NCBI GenBank assembly: GCA_029204225.1
Contig: CM055092.1
Span: 40,698,016-40,762,015 of the forward strand
From: Diphasiastrum complanatum
Taxonomy: Eukaryota > Streptophyta > Lycopodiopsida > Lycopodiales > Lycopodiaceae
Length of the DNA: 64,000 bases
Direction: 5' to 3'
Each line of letters opens with the position of its first letter. Position 1 is the first letter of the stretch. This document shows, piece after piece, positions 33,671-45,300 of this stretch. A model generated the notes under the pieces. That model saw nothing but the letters and a program-made list of their open reading frames with translations, made no database searches and was not told the origin of the DNA. Both the position numbers and the translations under genes were made by a program.

Positions 33671-34205
33671 CACAATGTAGATCGTCTAGGCTACATCGCA
33701 CCAAGCCCCAACTAGCACCACCATACCGACCGGTCCCACAGACCTTTCAACGACCTACCAATTATGGGCACATTTGTCCAGGAGGCGGTAGCCACAAGAA
33801 CAATTTTGGACTTAAGCTATTGAGACACAATCCTATCAAGGTAGGTGTCAAATATTATTTGAATACATGCCATTCAATAACAACAATGAGACTTTGTGCC
33901 ACTAACTAATTATGTCCTAACTAATTGACACGTCACAAAAGCAAAACAAAAGCACCATTAATTGTCCTAACACAACCTTTTTAGCATCTTTCAACCACCC
34001 CTCATGACTTTACAACTTGGTATCCACGTTTGTTTGTGGCATTGAGTGTCAGAGTCTTTTCTCGTTTCTATTTTGCATGTTGTCATCAAAGAGCTTTAGA
34101 AATCACTTGCTATCAGCATTCTATGCTCACGCTAGTGCTCATTGCTTTCATTATTGCAATTCCTATGCATTAGTCCATTTTCACATATGCATGGCAACCT
34201 AGTTT

Positions 34206-34349
34206 ATGGCACGTACAAAACAAACAACAAGGAGAAATCCAAGGGAAACCGCATTATTACATCAAGCCACATTAGAAGCAATAGAAGCACATGAAAGACA
34301 CACTAGAAGTAGGAGTAGAAGCATGAGCAAGAGTAGTAGCATAGAATAA
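34206..34349 (+). CDS. Small ORF with a histone H3-like N-terminus (possible gag remnant)
   Basis: The 47-codon frame starts MARTKQTTRRNPRE and ends in an SRSRSMSKSS stretch. The first seven residues equal those of histone H3 (MARTKQT), but the rest is unrelated to H3. About 190 bp upstream, near 34019, TTGGTATCCACG loosely resembles a retroelement primer-binding site (TTGGTATC core). A basic gag N-terminus is therefore the more likely origin. Expression is unknown. Confidence 0.3.
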   Translation: MARTKQTTRRNPRETALLHQATLEAIEAHERHTRSRSRSMSKSSSIE

Positions 34350-34379
34350 GGGGCAGGAGGAATGGAGCAAATTCTCGAG

Positions 34380-34680
34380 GAGCGTGATGTAATATCAAAT
34401 TTAGATTTTTATTTTATCTTTGCAGTCCTGAGCATGTCGGCGTGCTCAGGATTTCAAGTGCCGAGGATTTTTTTCTTAACTTTGAAAACGTTGAACGACT
34501 ATAAATTCCTTATTATAGCTCGGATTGAGATGATCCAAAAAGAAAAAAATGTTCCATTTTGTATGTAGAATCCAATGGTTCTATCAAATTTAGATTTCTT
34601 TTCGTTTTTTATAATTGTAGATGAAATTGAAAGCACGCCAGCATGCTTGAAATGTCAAGTGCCAAGGATGGTAATGACTG
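34380..34680. repeat. Diverged duplicated segment with a small hairpin
   Basis: Two copies about 190 bp apart start AAATTTAGATTT and contain a cAAGTGCC(G/A)AGGAT end (about 34397-34470 and 34589-34670). The first holds an 8-bp stem CCTGAGCA/TGCTCAGG. Confidence 0.5.
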
Positions 34681-35099
34681 AGATAAAAAAATTTAACTTG
34701 AAAAAAATACACATGGCGGTAATCAATTAAGTAAATAGATTTTAGCTAGAGAAAAAAAAAACTTATAAAATGGAGACACAATTTCTTTTAGTTTTTGAAA
34801 TTGAAAAAGCTTCAAAGCACCAACTATCAATGCAGGCTTTGCTCATTTTTTGGATTCAATGTAAAATAGTCCTTTCTTAACTGAGATATATTCTCATAGT
34901 GCTAAGCCATAAAGCCATAAGGCTGCAATGTTTGGTGTACTCTTTCCAGAATTCCACGTCATAAGCATGCTTAGGACAATTCAAGGTCACTTTCTGTAAA
35001 TTATTCATAGCATTAACTAATGCCAACTTGCATGACAAAGCAATCCCACATGTGAAGAAATTTTTCAAAGTGTCGATGCAAGGTGCCATAAGTCTCAAT

Positions 35100-35531
35100 T
35101 GTCAGAGGAATGAAAGCATTAGTAAGGGGGCCTGTTGGAGTAGTTTTTTATTTTTCTCTTGTGCTGCCACGCCCGCCGGTTCTCCTAGTGTGAAGGCAGA
35201 GCGAGGCAGTAGGTCACCACACATGGGATCAGAACACAACATCTGCCAAAGTACGAAGCCCATCCTGAGAGAGAACAATGTCAACACGCCTGTGGGAAGA
35301 GTGGGACGCGGTAGAAGGAAGGACATGAGACTGCTCTATGAGGAAATGGAATCCTTCATCTCTGGCTATAGCGGCCGCTGCATCTCTAACAACATCATGC
35401 GTAACTGTGCGCTCACTCCCGGAAAGACAGCGTAGGAGGGGGATAACAAGAGCATCAATAGGAAGTAGTACCTTGGTGCATTTATTCATAGGAAAAATTA
35501 GTAGGTACATTGATGAAAAAGATATATACAC
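35100..35531 (-). pseudogene. Minus-strand coding-like relic, unknown family
   Basis: Two overlapping minus-strand frames give GSERTVTHDVVRDAAAAIAR, RRVDIVLSQDGLRTLADVVF and CSDPMCGDLLPRSAFT, with one frame change between. Composition is clearly protein-like, and the R-V-D-I-V-L...R-T-L-x-D-V-V string is reminiscent of retroelement-associated proteins of non-seed plants. I cannot name the family. No intact gene is present. Confidence 0.4.
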
Positions 35532-35559
35532 CCCAAAGGGGAAGTTTAAACAAAAGTAG

Positions 35560-36098
35560 GCTCAAACAAGAGCGAAGCTTGCAGTAAAGTTAAGATTAAT
35601 CCAAATCCTGGCATTAAAAATAAAAGTGCATAAACTATGATGATGTCCGTGGGAGTCTGCCAACTGACTGCAGCAGCAGATCATAAAAGTGAAGAGGTGG
35701 TGAGTCGGCTAATGAAAGGAGATGAGATGTAGCTGACCCAGCCACCGTCGCTCGTTGCAGAATAGATAGGGCCTGAGCACGTTGCAGGGTTTTGTAATAC
35801 ATAGGTTTTGTGTAAGCACATGAACATAAGGTATACAAAGTTGGCGTCGTATCATTTTATTGGTGTCACGCCGCTTATTTGGCGGAGACTTTTAGTGGGA
35901 TCATTATTATTGCTGTCATGCTCTTAATGTGACCCGCTTAGGCAGCCAGAAATGGCGGCAGTTATTTTCATCTCTGACTCAGCTACACCTGCGTTCTCCT
36001 TGGTTGTGGTCATTGCTTTTTTTTATTATTTATTGCTGTTGCATTTGATCCAAAATTAGAACACTTCTCTTTCCTCGCCGATTAATAACTCATTATTC
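35560..36098 (+). promoter_or_regulatory. Upstream region of the carrier gene
   Basis: This is the sequence just 5' of the ATG at 36099. It is moderately GC-rich and has no ORF. A pyrimidine-rich TTCTCTTTCCTCGCC at about 36065-36080 could be leader. No TATA box could be placed with confidence. Confidence 0.35.
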
Positions 36099-39000
36099 AT
36101 GCCTCGACACATCTCTGACCCTCGCCATGGCATCGGCGTCGTCCTCGACCAGCAAATCAGCGCGGCGTGTTCTTCTGTCTTTGCACAATCAGAATGCTGT
36201 AATTATAATGCCCTGGATCTTGTTTTCCCTGACTCAGTTTCTTTTCCGGCTTCTTCTTCGGGATGTATTGATGATGTTCAATTCTTTGATTTTGGTGCTG
36301 GGGATTCCAGGGCCATGGTAGTTCCGATCCCCATGCTGGAGTCTTCATTGAGCAATAGTATTGGCAAGCCTTGCATTTCTTTGCTAAGCAGAAAACATGA
36401 TCGTGACAGGTTTTCTAGGGCACAGCAGAGTTGGCCGGATTGGTCTGAGACTGGCTGGAAATCGAGAGGCTTAAAGTATGAGCAATATGGGAATGCTGGG
36501 GGTTTGAGGCAACATTATCAAGGGTTTGGATCCGATCCAGTACGTGAAAATTTCGATGGCGGCGGTTTGAGGCATCATCATCAAAGGTTTGGATCCGATC
36601 CAGCACGTGAGAACTTAGACGGCCAGGGCTTGAGGCATCGTCAGCAAGGGTTTGGATGCCATCAAGCACGTGAAAAGCCCAACGACGCGGGGTTGAGAAG
36701 AGGACGGCAGCATTTTGAGAAGGCTAGGTCTAATCTTAACAGCCGCAGGGAGAATGAATCTGGTGCAAGACTAGACGTAACCGCTGCCATCAAAACTTCT
36801 AAGCATTTATTTGCCGGTGCCGTCTCAGCTATTGTTTCCAGGTTTGCCAGTCCTTCCCCTCATTACGGTTTCATAAATATTTGATCTTTTGTTGTGATTG
36901 TTATAGGGTTAGAAATTAGCACAAACGTTTTCCACGCATTGCGTTCCAACAGGCTTCGTTATATACGGTTTTGGTAGGCAGAACGTTGGTGGCTCCCTTG
37001 GAGAGGATCAAGCTGGAATACATAGTTCGTGGAGCAAAAGGTGATGTTCTAAGAACTGTACAGAAGATACTTGAGAAAGAAGGAGTTAGAGGATTTTGGA
37101 AAGGCAACCTGGTAAACTTGATACGCACAGCTCCTTTCAAATCAGTGAACTTTTATGCATATGATACGTTTCGGAAGCATATGATGTTATTATCCGGAAA
37201 AAATGAAGTTTCAAATTTGGAGAAGTTTGCTGCTGGTGCTGCTGCGGGTGTGACTGCCAGCATCATTTGTTTTCCTATGGATACTGTAAGGACCTTCTGC
37301 AGCTTCTTGCTGATTTTTTGTGCTCTAATTTTGATGCGTGTAATATTTTTCATCGTGTTATCTTTTTGCTTGCCCCTTTTTAACTGGATAGATATTTCGC
37401 AAGGATCTTGGTTTCATGTCTACCGAGCTCCAGTTCATTATCCCTTTATAATTCTGCAATGTGCTTTGGATGGTATATTTTGGAGCAAACAGCATTGTGA
37501 CTCCCATGCATCTTTTGTACTTTGAAGTAAACAGAAAATTGGCATTCTTAGACCAAGTTTGTTTTTTCAGCATATGGTTTCTGACGATTCTATTCATTAG
37601 TCTCTAGATTTCACAGAACATAAATTGTTCTTTCTTAGCTTAAGCATTGCATTTCCATGTGCATAGGTTCTGTGGATCCCCTCTTATTTCCTCTTAGCCT
37701 CCCATTTACATCACTAGTAACTGTGTGTTACACTGCGAATGCAGATACGCACAAGAATGATTGCTCCTGGTGGCGAGGCATTTGGGAATATCGTAACTTG
37801 TTTCAGGTATATGATTGAGAAAGAGGGCCCTCTATCACTCTATGCAGGGTTGCTGCCTGCACTAGTCAGCATGGCACCATCTGGGGCTGTGTTTTACGGA
37901 GTATATGATATCCTGAAGACTTCTTATCTATCATCACCAAAAAGGATGGAGTCAACAAGGAAGAGATTTGAAGCACAGCATATGAACTTTGTTGAAAGTA
38001 GAAAAGAGAGTGGCTCCATCGACCAACTGCAACTTGGACCAATGAGGACCTTATTGTATGGAGCCATAGCAGGTGCATGTGCTGAGACTGTTACCTACCC
38101 ATTGGAAGTTATCAGGCGACAACTTCAGCTCCAAAGTGCTGCAAACAGGATTGGTATGATAGCCACTGTCAAAGCACTGGTGGAAAAAGGTGGTGTTGGT
38201 GCCCTTTACGCTGGGTTGCTTCCTAGCACTTTCCAGGTTAGACCTTCATGTTAAGTTCGCAAGTGATCAAAGTCTTCCTTGCATATGATAGAAATTATGA
38301 TGAGTTATTTTTGTGGGGTTATATGCATTCTAACTTTTGCATAGAAAAGCAGCACAGCTTTGCATCTTGATAGAGGCTTGCATTGATGGGTATTACGTAT
38401 CTGCTAGTTACAAGCTTATGTGAGCAAAATATTCTAGAGGACAGTCATTGAAGTAACATGTTATGGAAACTAGTGTCCAACATACAGTCTTTGAAGTAAC
38501 GTGTTATGGAAACTAGTGAAGTTGTAGGGTAGCATACTTTCCAAAGACTATGTTTTGAACTATGAACTTTTCAATGGGATGCTCGTAGCAAAATCTTGAG
38601 GCTATATCTTGTAGTGGATTTGAGTCTGCATGATAGTTAGCTATGCTTGGAAATATGGACCAGTTTGAATGTGTCAATGAAAACTTGGATTGGTTAGCAT
38701 TTGGATGTTTTTACTAATTAACACATTCTAGAAAAAGTTGTCACTTTTCTACAGGACTAGCTTGATGTTGCTATTCATCTTGTTTTGAATTTGCAATCAT
38801 CTAGATCGATTGATCATTTGGCTTTGGAGGGTGCATTATACAGTGTTGGCTTTCATGTGCTTTGTATTACGGGAACTTGGAATAAATTTCTCCTAACAAC
38901 CTATTTCAAGCTAAGTGCTCCTCCATAACTAGGATGTCCACCCAAAAGTGTTCGTAGTTTGTATCTAACTATTTTTGTTTGTCGGGCAAAACTTATCTTC

Positions 39001-42000
39001 AAACTTCAATTTGCCAAATTGTGTGCTCAATGTTGCTTGACAACATTATGCTATGCATTTTCATGCTCTTCGCAAGATCGCATATGCTAACTTTTTATTT
39101 AAGTTATAGTTTTATTTGGAAGGATGAAGCTAATATGGTTTGGTAGGAATATGTTTGTTCAATTTATTTCGCTTACACTAATATTTGTAGTCATGCATTG
39201 AAATCATGAATTTAAGTCTAGAAAACTTGTTGGGCACTTGACCATGTGGCTAGATCCTATATGTCATAGTTCCCATGAGATATAAATGGATTAGAGATTG
39301 TGTTTAGAAGTAGAAATTTAGAATCTAGCTCTTGCCAAACATTCCAAAAAACCCTAAAATAGTTTCAAAATTTTGAAAAATGTGGAAAAAAGGGGCAGGG
39401 CATTTTGACAATTGGAAACATTTGACACATGAGAATCAAGATTAGTAGGAACTATGTTGCATGCAAGGTGGAAGCCTTCCAAGAGAACATCAAATGAAAT
39501 GAAACAATAAAAGAAATTTTAGATTCACCCAAATAGAGAAAAATGTTACACAAAACAAATATATGTCTCATTGACTATTACTCATGAAGATGTTAAGACT
39601 ACCACTCTTTTTACATTTAAAAGGTTGGTTAACTATGAGAACTCTCCAATTATTGTTCAACGGACGCCTATAGAGACTCAAAAGGATAACAACCGATGGG
39701 CATGAGACATCTTTTTGTGAAGAATTTGGAAAGGTTGATGTCTTTGAGATGGTGTTTGAGCTAGCTATGATAAAAAATAACATGAATGAGTGTTATTAGT
39801 TGAAAACCAATACCCATAGTGGCACACAAACAAATCGCTCCTAGCAAGATTTTACCTTGCAATGTGCTTACCTTCAAAACGGTTTACCAATCATCATATT
39901 AAGGGAGAACATGCTCTTTTATAATAAATTTTCCAGTTGGCTTGTTGATATTCGAATTGTAGTATTTCAATTTTCAATATCTGTATAGTATTGAATTGAA
40001 GGGTCCTTATCCACACATAGTTCTTCATGACAATGTAGATCTTGCATATCGACAATTCCACCTCTAAGAATGCAATGCCTCCCTCTTTCATTGGATTGAG
40101 CAATAAAGCAGTTGAAATATGCCTAGTTTCTAAATGGGTTCTAAGCATAGTTACAAGCCATAAGGCACAAGCTTGTTCTTTATGTCATTCGTACATGAAA
40201 CATTATAGAATCTTTTCACCATCCTCCGGAATATTTTCAAGAATGGTATTTTCTTGAAAAGTTTTTAGCTCCAAATTAAAGGGGTGGAAACAAACACGTA
40301 AAAAAGTTGAGTTGAAAAAACAAAGGACCAAAAAACAAAAAATACTTCTATCAGCAAGAAAACAAAATAGAAACTGATCAATGGTTAGTTGTTTACACTA
40401 CATACTCACATCTAAAACCTCAAACTTCCCTAATGCAATTGATATACATAGTAACAAGTAGAGAATGAAAAACATGAGCAATTGATCAGTGTTTCCTTGA
40501 AACACGTTCGAAACGGGACGTACGAAACGACCTCGTTTCGAAATGCCGTTTTAGTGTTCGAAACGACTGAAAAAAAAACCAATTTTTTTTTTTTGAAACC
40601 GCGCCATAAGCTTTGTAGTATGTACTGGCAATGGGCATGAACAAGATCTCGCAACCTAATAACCTATCCATGATAGTAATATCATAGTATCAATAATTGA
40701 CTGAGGAAAGTGACCATAATCACCATATACAGCTTCGCCTCTTGAAATTGCATTCTAATTTCTCTAGAGCATTCTCATGAAATTGGATGTATCTATTTGT
40801 TACTAGATTGTCTATGACATCTGTAATCCCCAAAAACCGCGCCATAAGCTTTGTAGTTTGTACTAGCAATGGGCATGAACAGATTCTCGCAACCTAATAA
40901 CCTATCCATGACCGTATCAATAATTGATTGAGGAAAGTGACCATAGTCACCATGCACAGCTTCTCCTCTTGAAATTGCATTCTTTAGAGCATTCTCATGA
41001 AATTGGATGTATCTACTTGTTACTAGACTTTCTATGACATCTGTAAACCCCCAAAACCCTGAAAAACAAATTTTCAAGAAAAAAAACCCTAAAAAAATTT
41101 TCCCGTTTCGAACCTGAACCAAACGTTTCATATGCGTTTCAAATGCGTTTCGAAACGACGTACGAAACGCGCCCATGAAACATTGCAATTGATCAATATT
41201 CTAACTTCTGTAGGGTTTAGTACTTTTAAAGGGTCCTATTAAACCTACAATATTTTCACTAGATCACTTCAATAGTGCATTGTAGATTCATATATTATAG
41301 TATGTTATTCTCCCATTATAAATAAAGAGGAAGAACATCAATAAAAATCATCATCTCATGGAATTACAAAAATTGGAATGAAAATAGATTGCTCACAAGT
41401 TTTGTGCACGTGGCACATGATTTATAGCTTTGGGTAAGTGATCAAGTTTGGAAAATGTTATAAGATTGATGAGAAATATAGCAAAAAATAGATATTAGAA
41501 ATTCCAATACATTGAGTAACCTATCTCTAATTATCATCATATCTATTCTCCAATGAGATTTTCTCAAATTTTGATGTTTTGCCCAGCACAAAGTTATCAC
41601 ACTTTGACTATCAAATAGAAGGTCGCTCCTTCCCTCTACCATCTCAGACTAGAGAAAATACAAGAGAGAAGAAGATTGCAATAGCTAAATGAATCAATAA
41701 GCAATAGCTGATGGTACAATGAACAAATTTCCAATGGGGAATAACTATGATATATAGCTATACATTGACTCAAAGGATAACCTAGAGTTATGGGAACCTG
41801 GAAAGCCAAACTTGGAATTGGAAGGCCAAACACCTACAGAAACTCAAGTGTCATACGAAACTGAAGTGCCCCGAAGAATACGGAAGAGTGAAGGGCAAAG
41901 CCCCCATGTAGATACTTGCAGCACATCCTAGGGCCAATTTTATTCCATCCTAGGAACCGAACTCCCTTAAAACAAGGAAGAGGCCTTAAATTACAAAATT

Positions 42001-42888
42001 GGCATACATAAGAATTCAGCCTCGCCCTTTGCCATGTACCATGTCAAATAGTGCTGAATCCTATCACTTAGTAGTTTGGATAGGCCGAACTTAAAGATTG
42101 TCAGTTGTAACCTTTATGAAAGAAAGCAGACCAATGACATGAAAGATCCCCAGACATTTGTGCAGTTTGTACATGTGTGAACTTCATTGTTCTTTTTGAG
42201 ACACCAAAAATCTCTCACCTTGTGGGAGCACAGCAAGTGAACCAATTCTTTGTTGACTGTGCCCTCAAAGTCTCTCTAGTATGTTAACCTTCTACCACAT
42301 GGTAATCTTCAAACTCCTCCATCATACATCCTTCCACTGAAGTCTTGCTACGCAAGACTTTTTTGCAACCCCCCCCCCACTCCCCCCATTTGGTGATTGT
42401 TCATAGCAGCGGCCCTCGTAAGTCAAAGAATAATCGAATGAGAAAAAAAAAGGCAGACACAAACAAAGTTTTGTAGAATAGCCACTTATTTTATCAATTT
42501 TCAGGCATCAAGTCAAATGTATTTTGCATGCAGAGGAATCAGGGCATGTGACTTCAAACCATGGCGTTGAGGGTTAAATAGTAGCATGCTATCTATCATC
42601 ATCGGTCAGGTTATCAGGTTTTTAGCAGCTTCAGGAGCTTTCGTTGCTATGTTCGGTTCCATTCTATCAGTTTGTATGCTGCTTCTTGAGCTTTTTAGTC
42701 CACCCTCTTCAAGGACCATTGGTTTTTTAAAATTCGTATGTTGTTGCTTTTAACTTAATGTTCTCTTGTAGGATTACATTATAAAGAGCATAATTTAATT
42801 TTTCTCTATGTATGTGTAGGTATTACCTTCAGCAGCCATAGGCTACTTGGTGTATGAAACAATGAAAACAGTCTTGAAAGTATCATGA
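36099..42888 (+). CDS. BTL: Mitochondrial carrier family protein, BTL-type (probable adenine nucleotide transporter)
   Basis: This is a six-helix solute carrier of an organelle inner membrane. Closest plant relatives are annotated as probable mitochondrial adenine nucleotide transporters (BTL group). Exons are 36099-36841, 36982-37285, 37745-38236 and 42820-42888. All junctions are GT-AG and in phase, giving 535 residues. The three carrier signatures are PLERIK (P253), PMDTIR (P346) and PLEVIRR (P468), each following the usual odd-numbered helix. GFWKGNLVN, APSGAVFYGVYD and VLPSAAIGYLVYE are typical of this subgroup. The last exon is 69 bp and lies behind a 4.6-kb intron. The roughly 235-residue N-terminal extension is long and contains four 21-residue repeats. 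It has no clear cleavable presequence. Substrate and exact organelle are inferred from family. Confidence 0.93.
36501..36752 (+). repeat. 63-bp (21-residue) tandem repeat x4 in the carrier N-terminus
   Basis: Units start at 36501, 36564, 36627 and 36690, exactly 63 bp apart (residues 135, 156, 177 and 198). The consensus is GLRxxxQxFGxxxxRENxxx, for example GLRHHHQRFGSDPARENLD. The fourth unit is diverged. The repeats are soluble, basic and His/Gln/Gly-rich, and lie before the first membrane helix. Confidence 0.9.
38237..42819 (+). other. Intron 3 of the carrier gene
   Basis: This 4.6-kb intron is AT-rich. A duplicated motif GTTATGGAAACTAGTG occurs at about 38460-38520. Much of 38700-40470 shows no recognisable element, although short minus-strand frames near 39570-40150 hint at old transposon DNA. 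A palindrome-rich element lies at 40489-41184, and the rest to 42819 holds only a C-run near 42370. Confidence 0.6.
40489..41184. mobile_element. Non-autonomous element with palindrome-rich ends and an 11-bp direct-repeat flank
   Basis: The segment is flanked by GCAATTGATCA at 40478-40488 and 41185-41195. Its left end starts GTGTTTCCTTGAAACACG and its right end, read in reverse, starts AATGTTTCATGGGCGCG. Both ends are dense in CGTTTCG/CGAAACG, including a perfect CGTTTCGAAACG at 41146-41157, and each has an A/T-run just inside. The interior is a tandem duplication of about 238 bp (about 40599-40836 and 40837-41050) containing GCGCCATAAGCTTTGTAG. A flank of 9-11 bp would suit a Mutator-like origin, but no transposase is present. 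Confidence 0.55.
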
Positions 42889-43431
42889 AGAGTTGCTCAA
42901 CAATTATAGCTGAGGATTGGAGATTTTTCAATGATATCTGGAGTATACTGTCACCGGATGGGTGTTGAGAAGATTTTTTGGGGGATGTTTGTTCTCCTTA
43001 TTGATGGAGGTTTCCGTGCCTTCACAAGTATTTTTGTAGAAGCTATAGAACTTTTGATTGTAAAAGTATCACCCTCTAGGAGTGCTGTAGAATTTTCAAT
43101 CTCCAATTTTTGAACGAACTGCAATTGAGAATTGCTTTTAGAAGTATTCCTACTAAACTATTCAAGTGTTATCTTGTATGCAATGCTGTGTTACAATTTT
43201 TTGACAACAGTCCTACACAACTATCCAAGTGTTGACTTCATGTTCAATGTGGTGTTATCTGATTTTCTAGGAGTAATTTCTATACTGTTTGAATTTTTGT
43301 GGAAATGGGAAACATTTTACTTGCTTGCTCAAAAGTATGTTTGGGTTTGTGTTAGTGCGTATGTTAACTCTAGCACTCAGCTTGTGCATGGAAAGTATGA
43401 GAGTGTTTTATGTAGTAGGTACTAGAAACCC

Positions 43432-44245
43432 GTTCCGACCCTTTTGGGACGGAATGTACTGGACGTTCCGGAACGTACTGGGTCGGAACTTCAAAAAAAA
43501 AAAAAACTGTTAGTCAGTATGTGAGAAACTGAGAAACCGAAGTGAGTTTCCTTCTGACCATCTAGGCTATGACATAGAATTGATAATATCCTGCTAGCTT
43601 CTCCTTTAAAATATGATAATAGGACAGCTGTAAGTATTTCCTCTGTAATATGCCAAGTCCTTACCAGCTTAAACATTTTCTTATATGTTAGGGAGGATGT
43701 CAAATAATCAAGTTTAAACACATCTGTTACAGGCCAAGAAGCTAACAAAGTCTCCAGAGTCCACTCCAATCGATTTTATATCTGTGTAATATATATTTCT
43801 GATTGTGCCAGAAGTGTCTGGAACAACGACTACACCAGGTTGTATATAACAAGGCAGACAACCAGCGTGCTAAGAAACTCCATCCATACAGTTTTGAAAT
43901 TTCTTGAGAGCTACCAGCCACCATCATGAAGCACCTTTTAATCATAACCGTCACATGTTGGCACCGAAGCAGGAACAAAGCAACGTCTTGATTGTGTCCA
44001 GAACTCAGTTTACAAGCACTGAGTGTTCGACAGTGTCATTGGCAAAAAAACAACGCAACTTTAGTGCTAACAGATTTTTTTTGCGGCTAACATTATCAGA
44101 GGAGGAGCGACAATGGTTACGGCTTTCCTCGGTATTTAGATAATGTTTACACAGGTTAAAGTCAGTATCGCTTTTTTTTTTCTTTGTTAAAAAAGGATGT
44201 ATTTTTTGATTGTTATTTTTGGTCAAGTTCCGGAACGGTATGAGT
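43432..44245. mobile_element. Possible palindrome-rich element similar in style to 40489-41184
   Basis: The left end is a foldback: GTTCCGACCC (43432-43441) pairs with GGGTCGGAAC (43480-43489) around the 14-bp palindrome ACGTTCCGGAACGT (43463-43476), followed by an A-run (43493-43506). About 740 bp away, TTCCGGAACGGTATGAGTA (near 44229-44247) carries the same core facing the other way, with a T-run inside it. No clear target duplication was found, so the boundary is uncertain. Confidence 0.4.
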
Positions 44246-44409
44246 AGGTCATAGTTCCTATCATACATTGTTGGAATCCAGAATGCTGGGTACACATGTT
44301 TCAAACATATCCGTCAAAATACTTTTTCAGAGCATTATAAGATACAGTTTTGAGAAGGTAATTTTTTAGGAACTCAGGGTTCTAGGCCCTGTGTTACTGA
44401 ACACTGCAT

Positions 44410-45125
44410 TTGGAACCATGTTTTGAATATATCTGAATTGGAATCTTAATCGCTGGCTGACATCCATCCTAATGCTGAATATTGGTTTTACAAGGAGATG
44501 TCAATTGTTTTGTTAGATTCGAAAGTGTCTGAGAGTTGATAAAGAAAAACCCCTTGAATTTTCTAGGCAATTTTCTTGCCGAAAGAGGCAGTATTTACTT
44601 ATGAGAATGGTTTAGGAATACAAGGAGAAATTGGAACTGCTTGAATGTATGCTGTGCTTACAATCTTATGGGGAGTTGTTTTACGCAGAGTTTATGCTTT
44701 ACAGTCCATGGCTTGGACTCAACCCCCTGCTGACTTTTGGTAAGGTTCACAAGGACAGGACATGCACATATGGAACATGTCTGAATTGGAATCTCAATCG
44801 CTGGCATCATGATGCCCATCCTGCTGCTGATATTGGTAGGCTTTACAAGTAGACATCACTTGATTTGTTAGCTCTGAAAAACAAGTGTGTGAGGGTTGAC
44901 AAGGAAAAGCCCCTTGATTTTTCTAGGTAACTTTCTTGTTGAAAGAGGCACTATTTTTGCTTGCCTACTTATGAGAATGGTTTAGGAATGTATTTGAAGG
45001 ATATGAAGAGAAATTGAACTACTTGGACAAAGAATGTTCTTAGAATCTTATGATGTTTTTATGCAGAGTTTATGCTTGCAATCCATCGCTGGTACTCACC
45101 CCGCACTAAATTTTGGTAAGGTTTA
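44410..45125 (+). repeat. Diverged tandem duplication, about 350 bp x2
   Basis: Unit 1 (about 44430-44757) and unit 2 (about 44780-45125) share GAATTGGAATCTTAATCGCTGG-like openings, CCCCTTGA(A/T)TTTTCTAGG, CTTATGAGAATGGTTTAGGA, a GCAGAGTTTATGCTT box and TTTTGGTAAGGTT ends. Indels separate them. No coding function was recognised. Confidence 0.7.
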
Positions 45126-45300
45126 CAACGAGATAGCACGTTTTTTGTCTAGTAAATTTGAAGAGCGGCTATTTCACTTGCTTAGTAATAAGTTTTGACT
45201 GTTTATGCAACATAGATGAGGAGAAACTGGAGTTTGTGGTTATATCGACTGGGTCCTTTTCCTGAACTTCTCGTTCACAAAGAGTGGCAATCAGTGGTCA

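Noticed and set aside
36099-36884. 261-codon ORF ending at 36884 as a separate small gene
   Set aside because: It is exon 1 of the carrier gene read through its donor at 36842. The conserved KHLFAGAVSAIVSR continues with TLVAPLERIK in exon 2.
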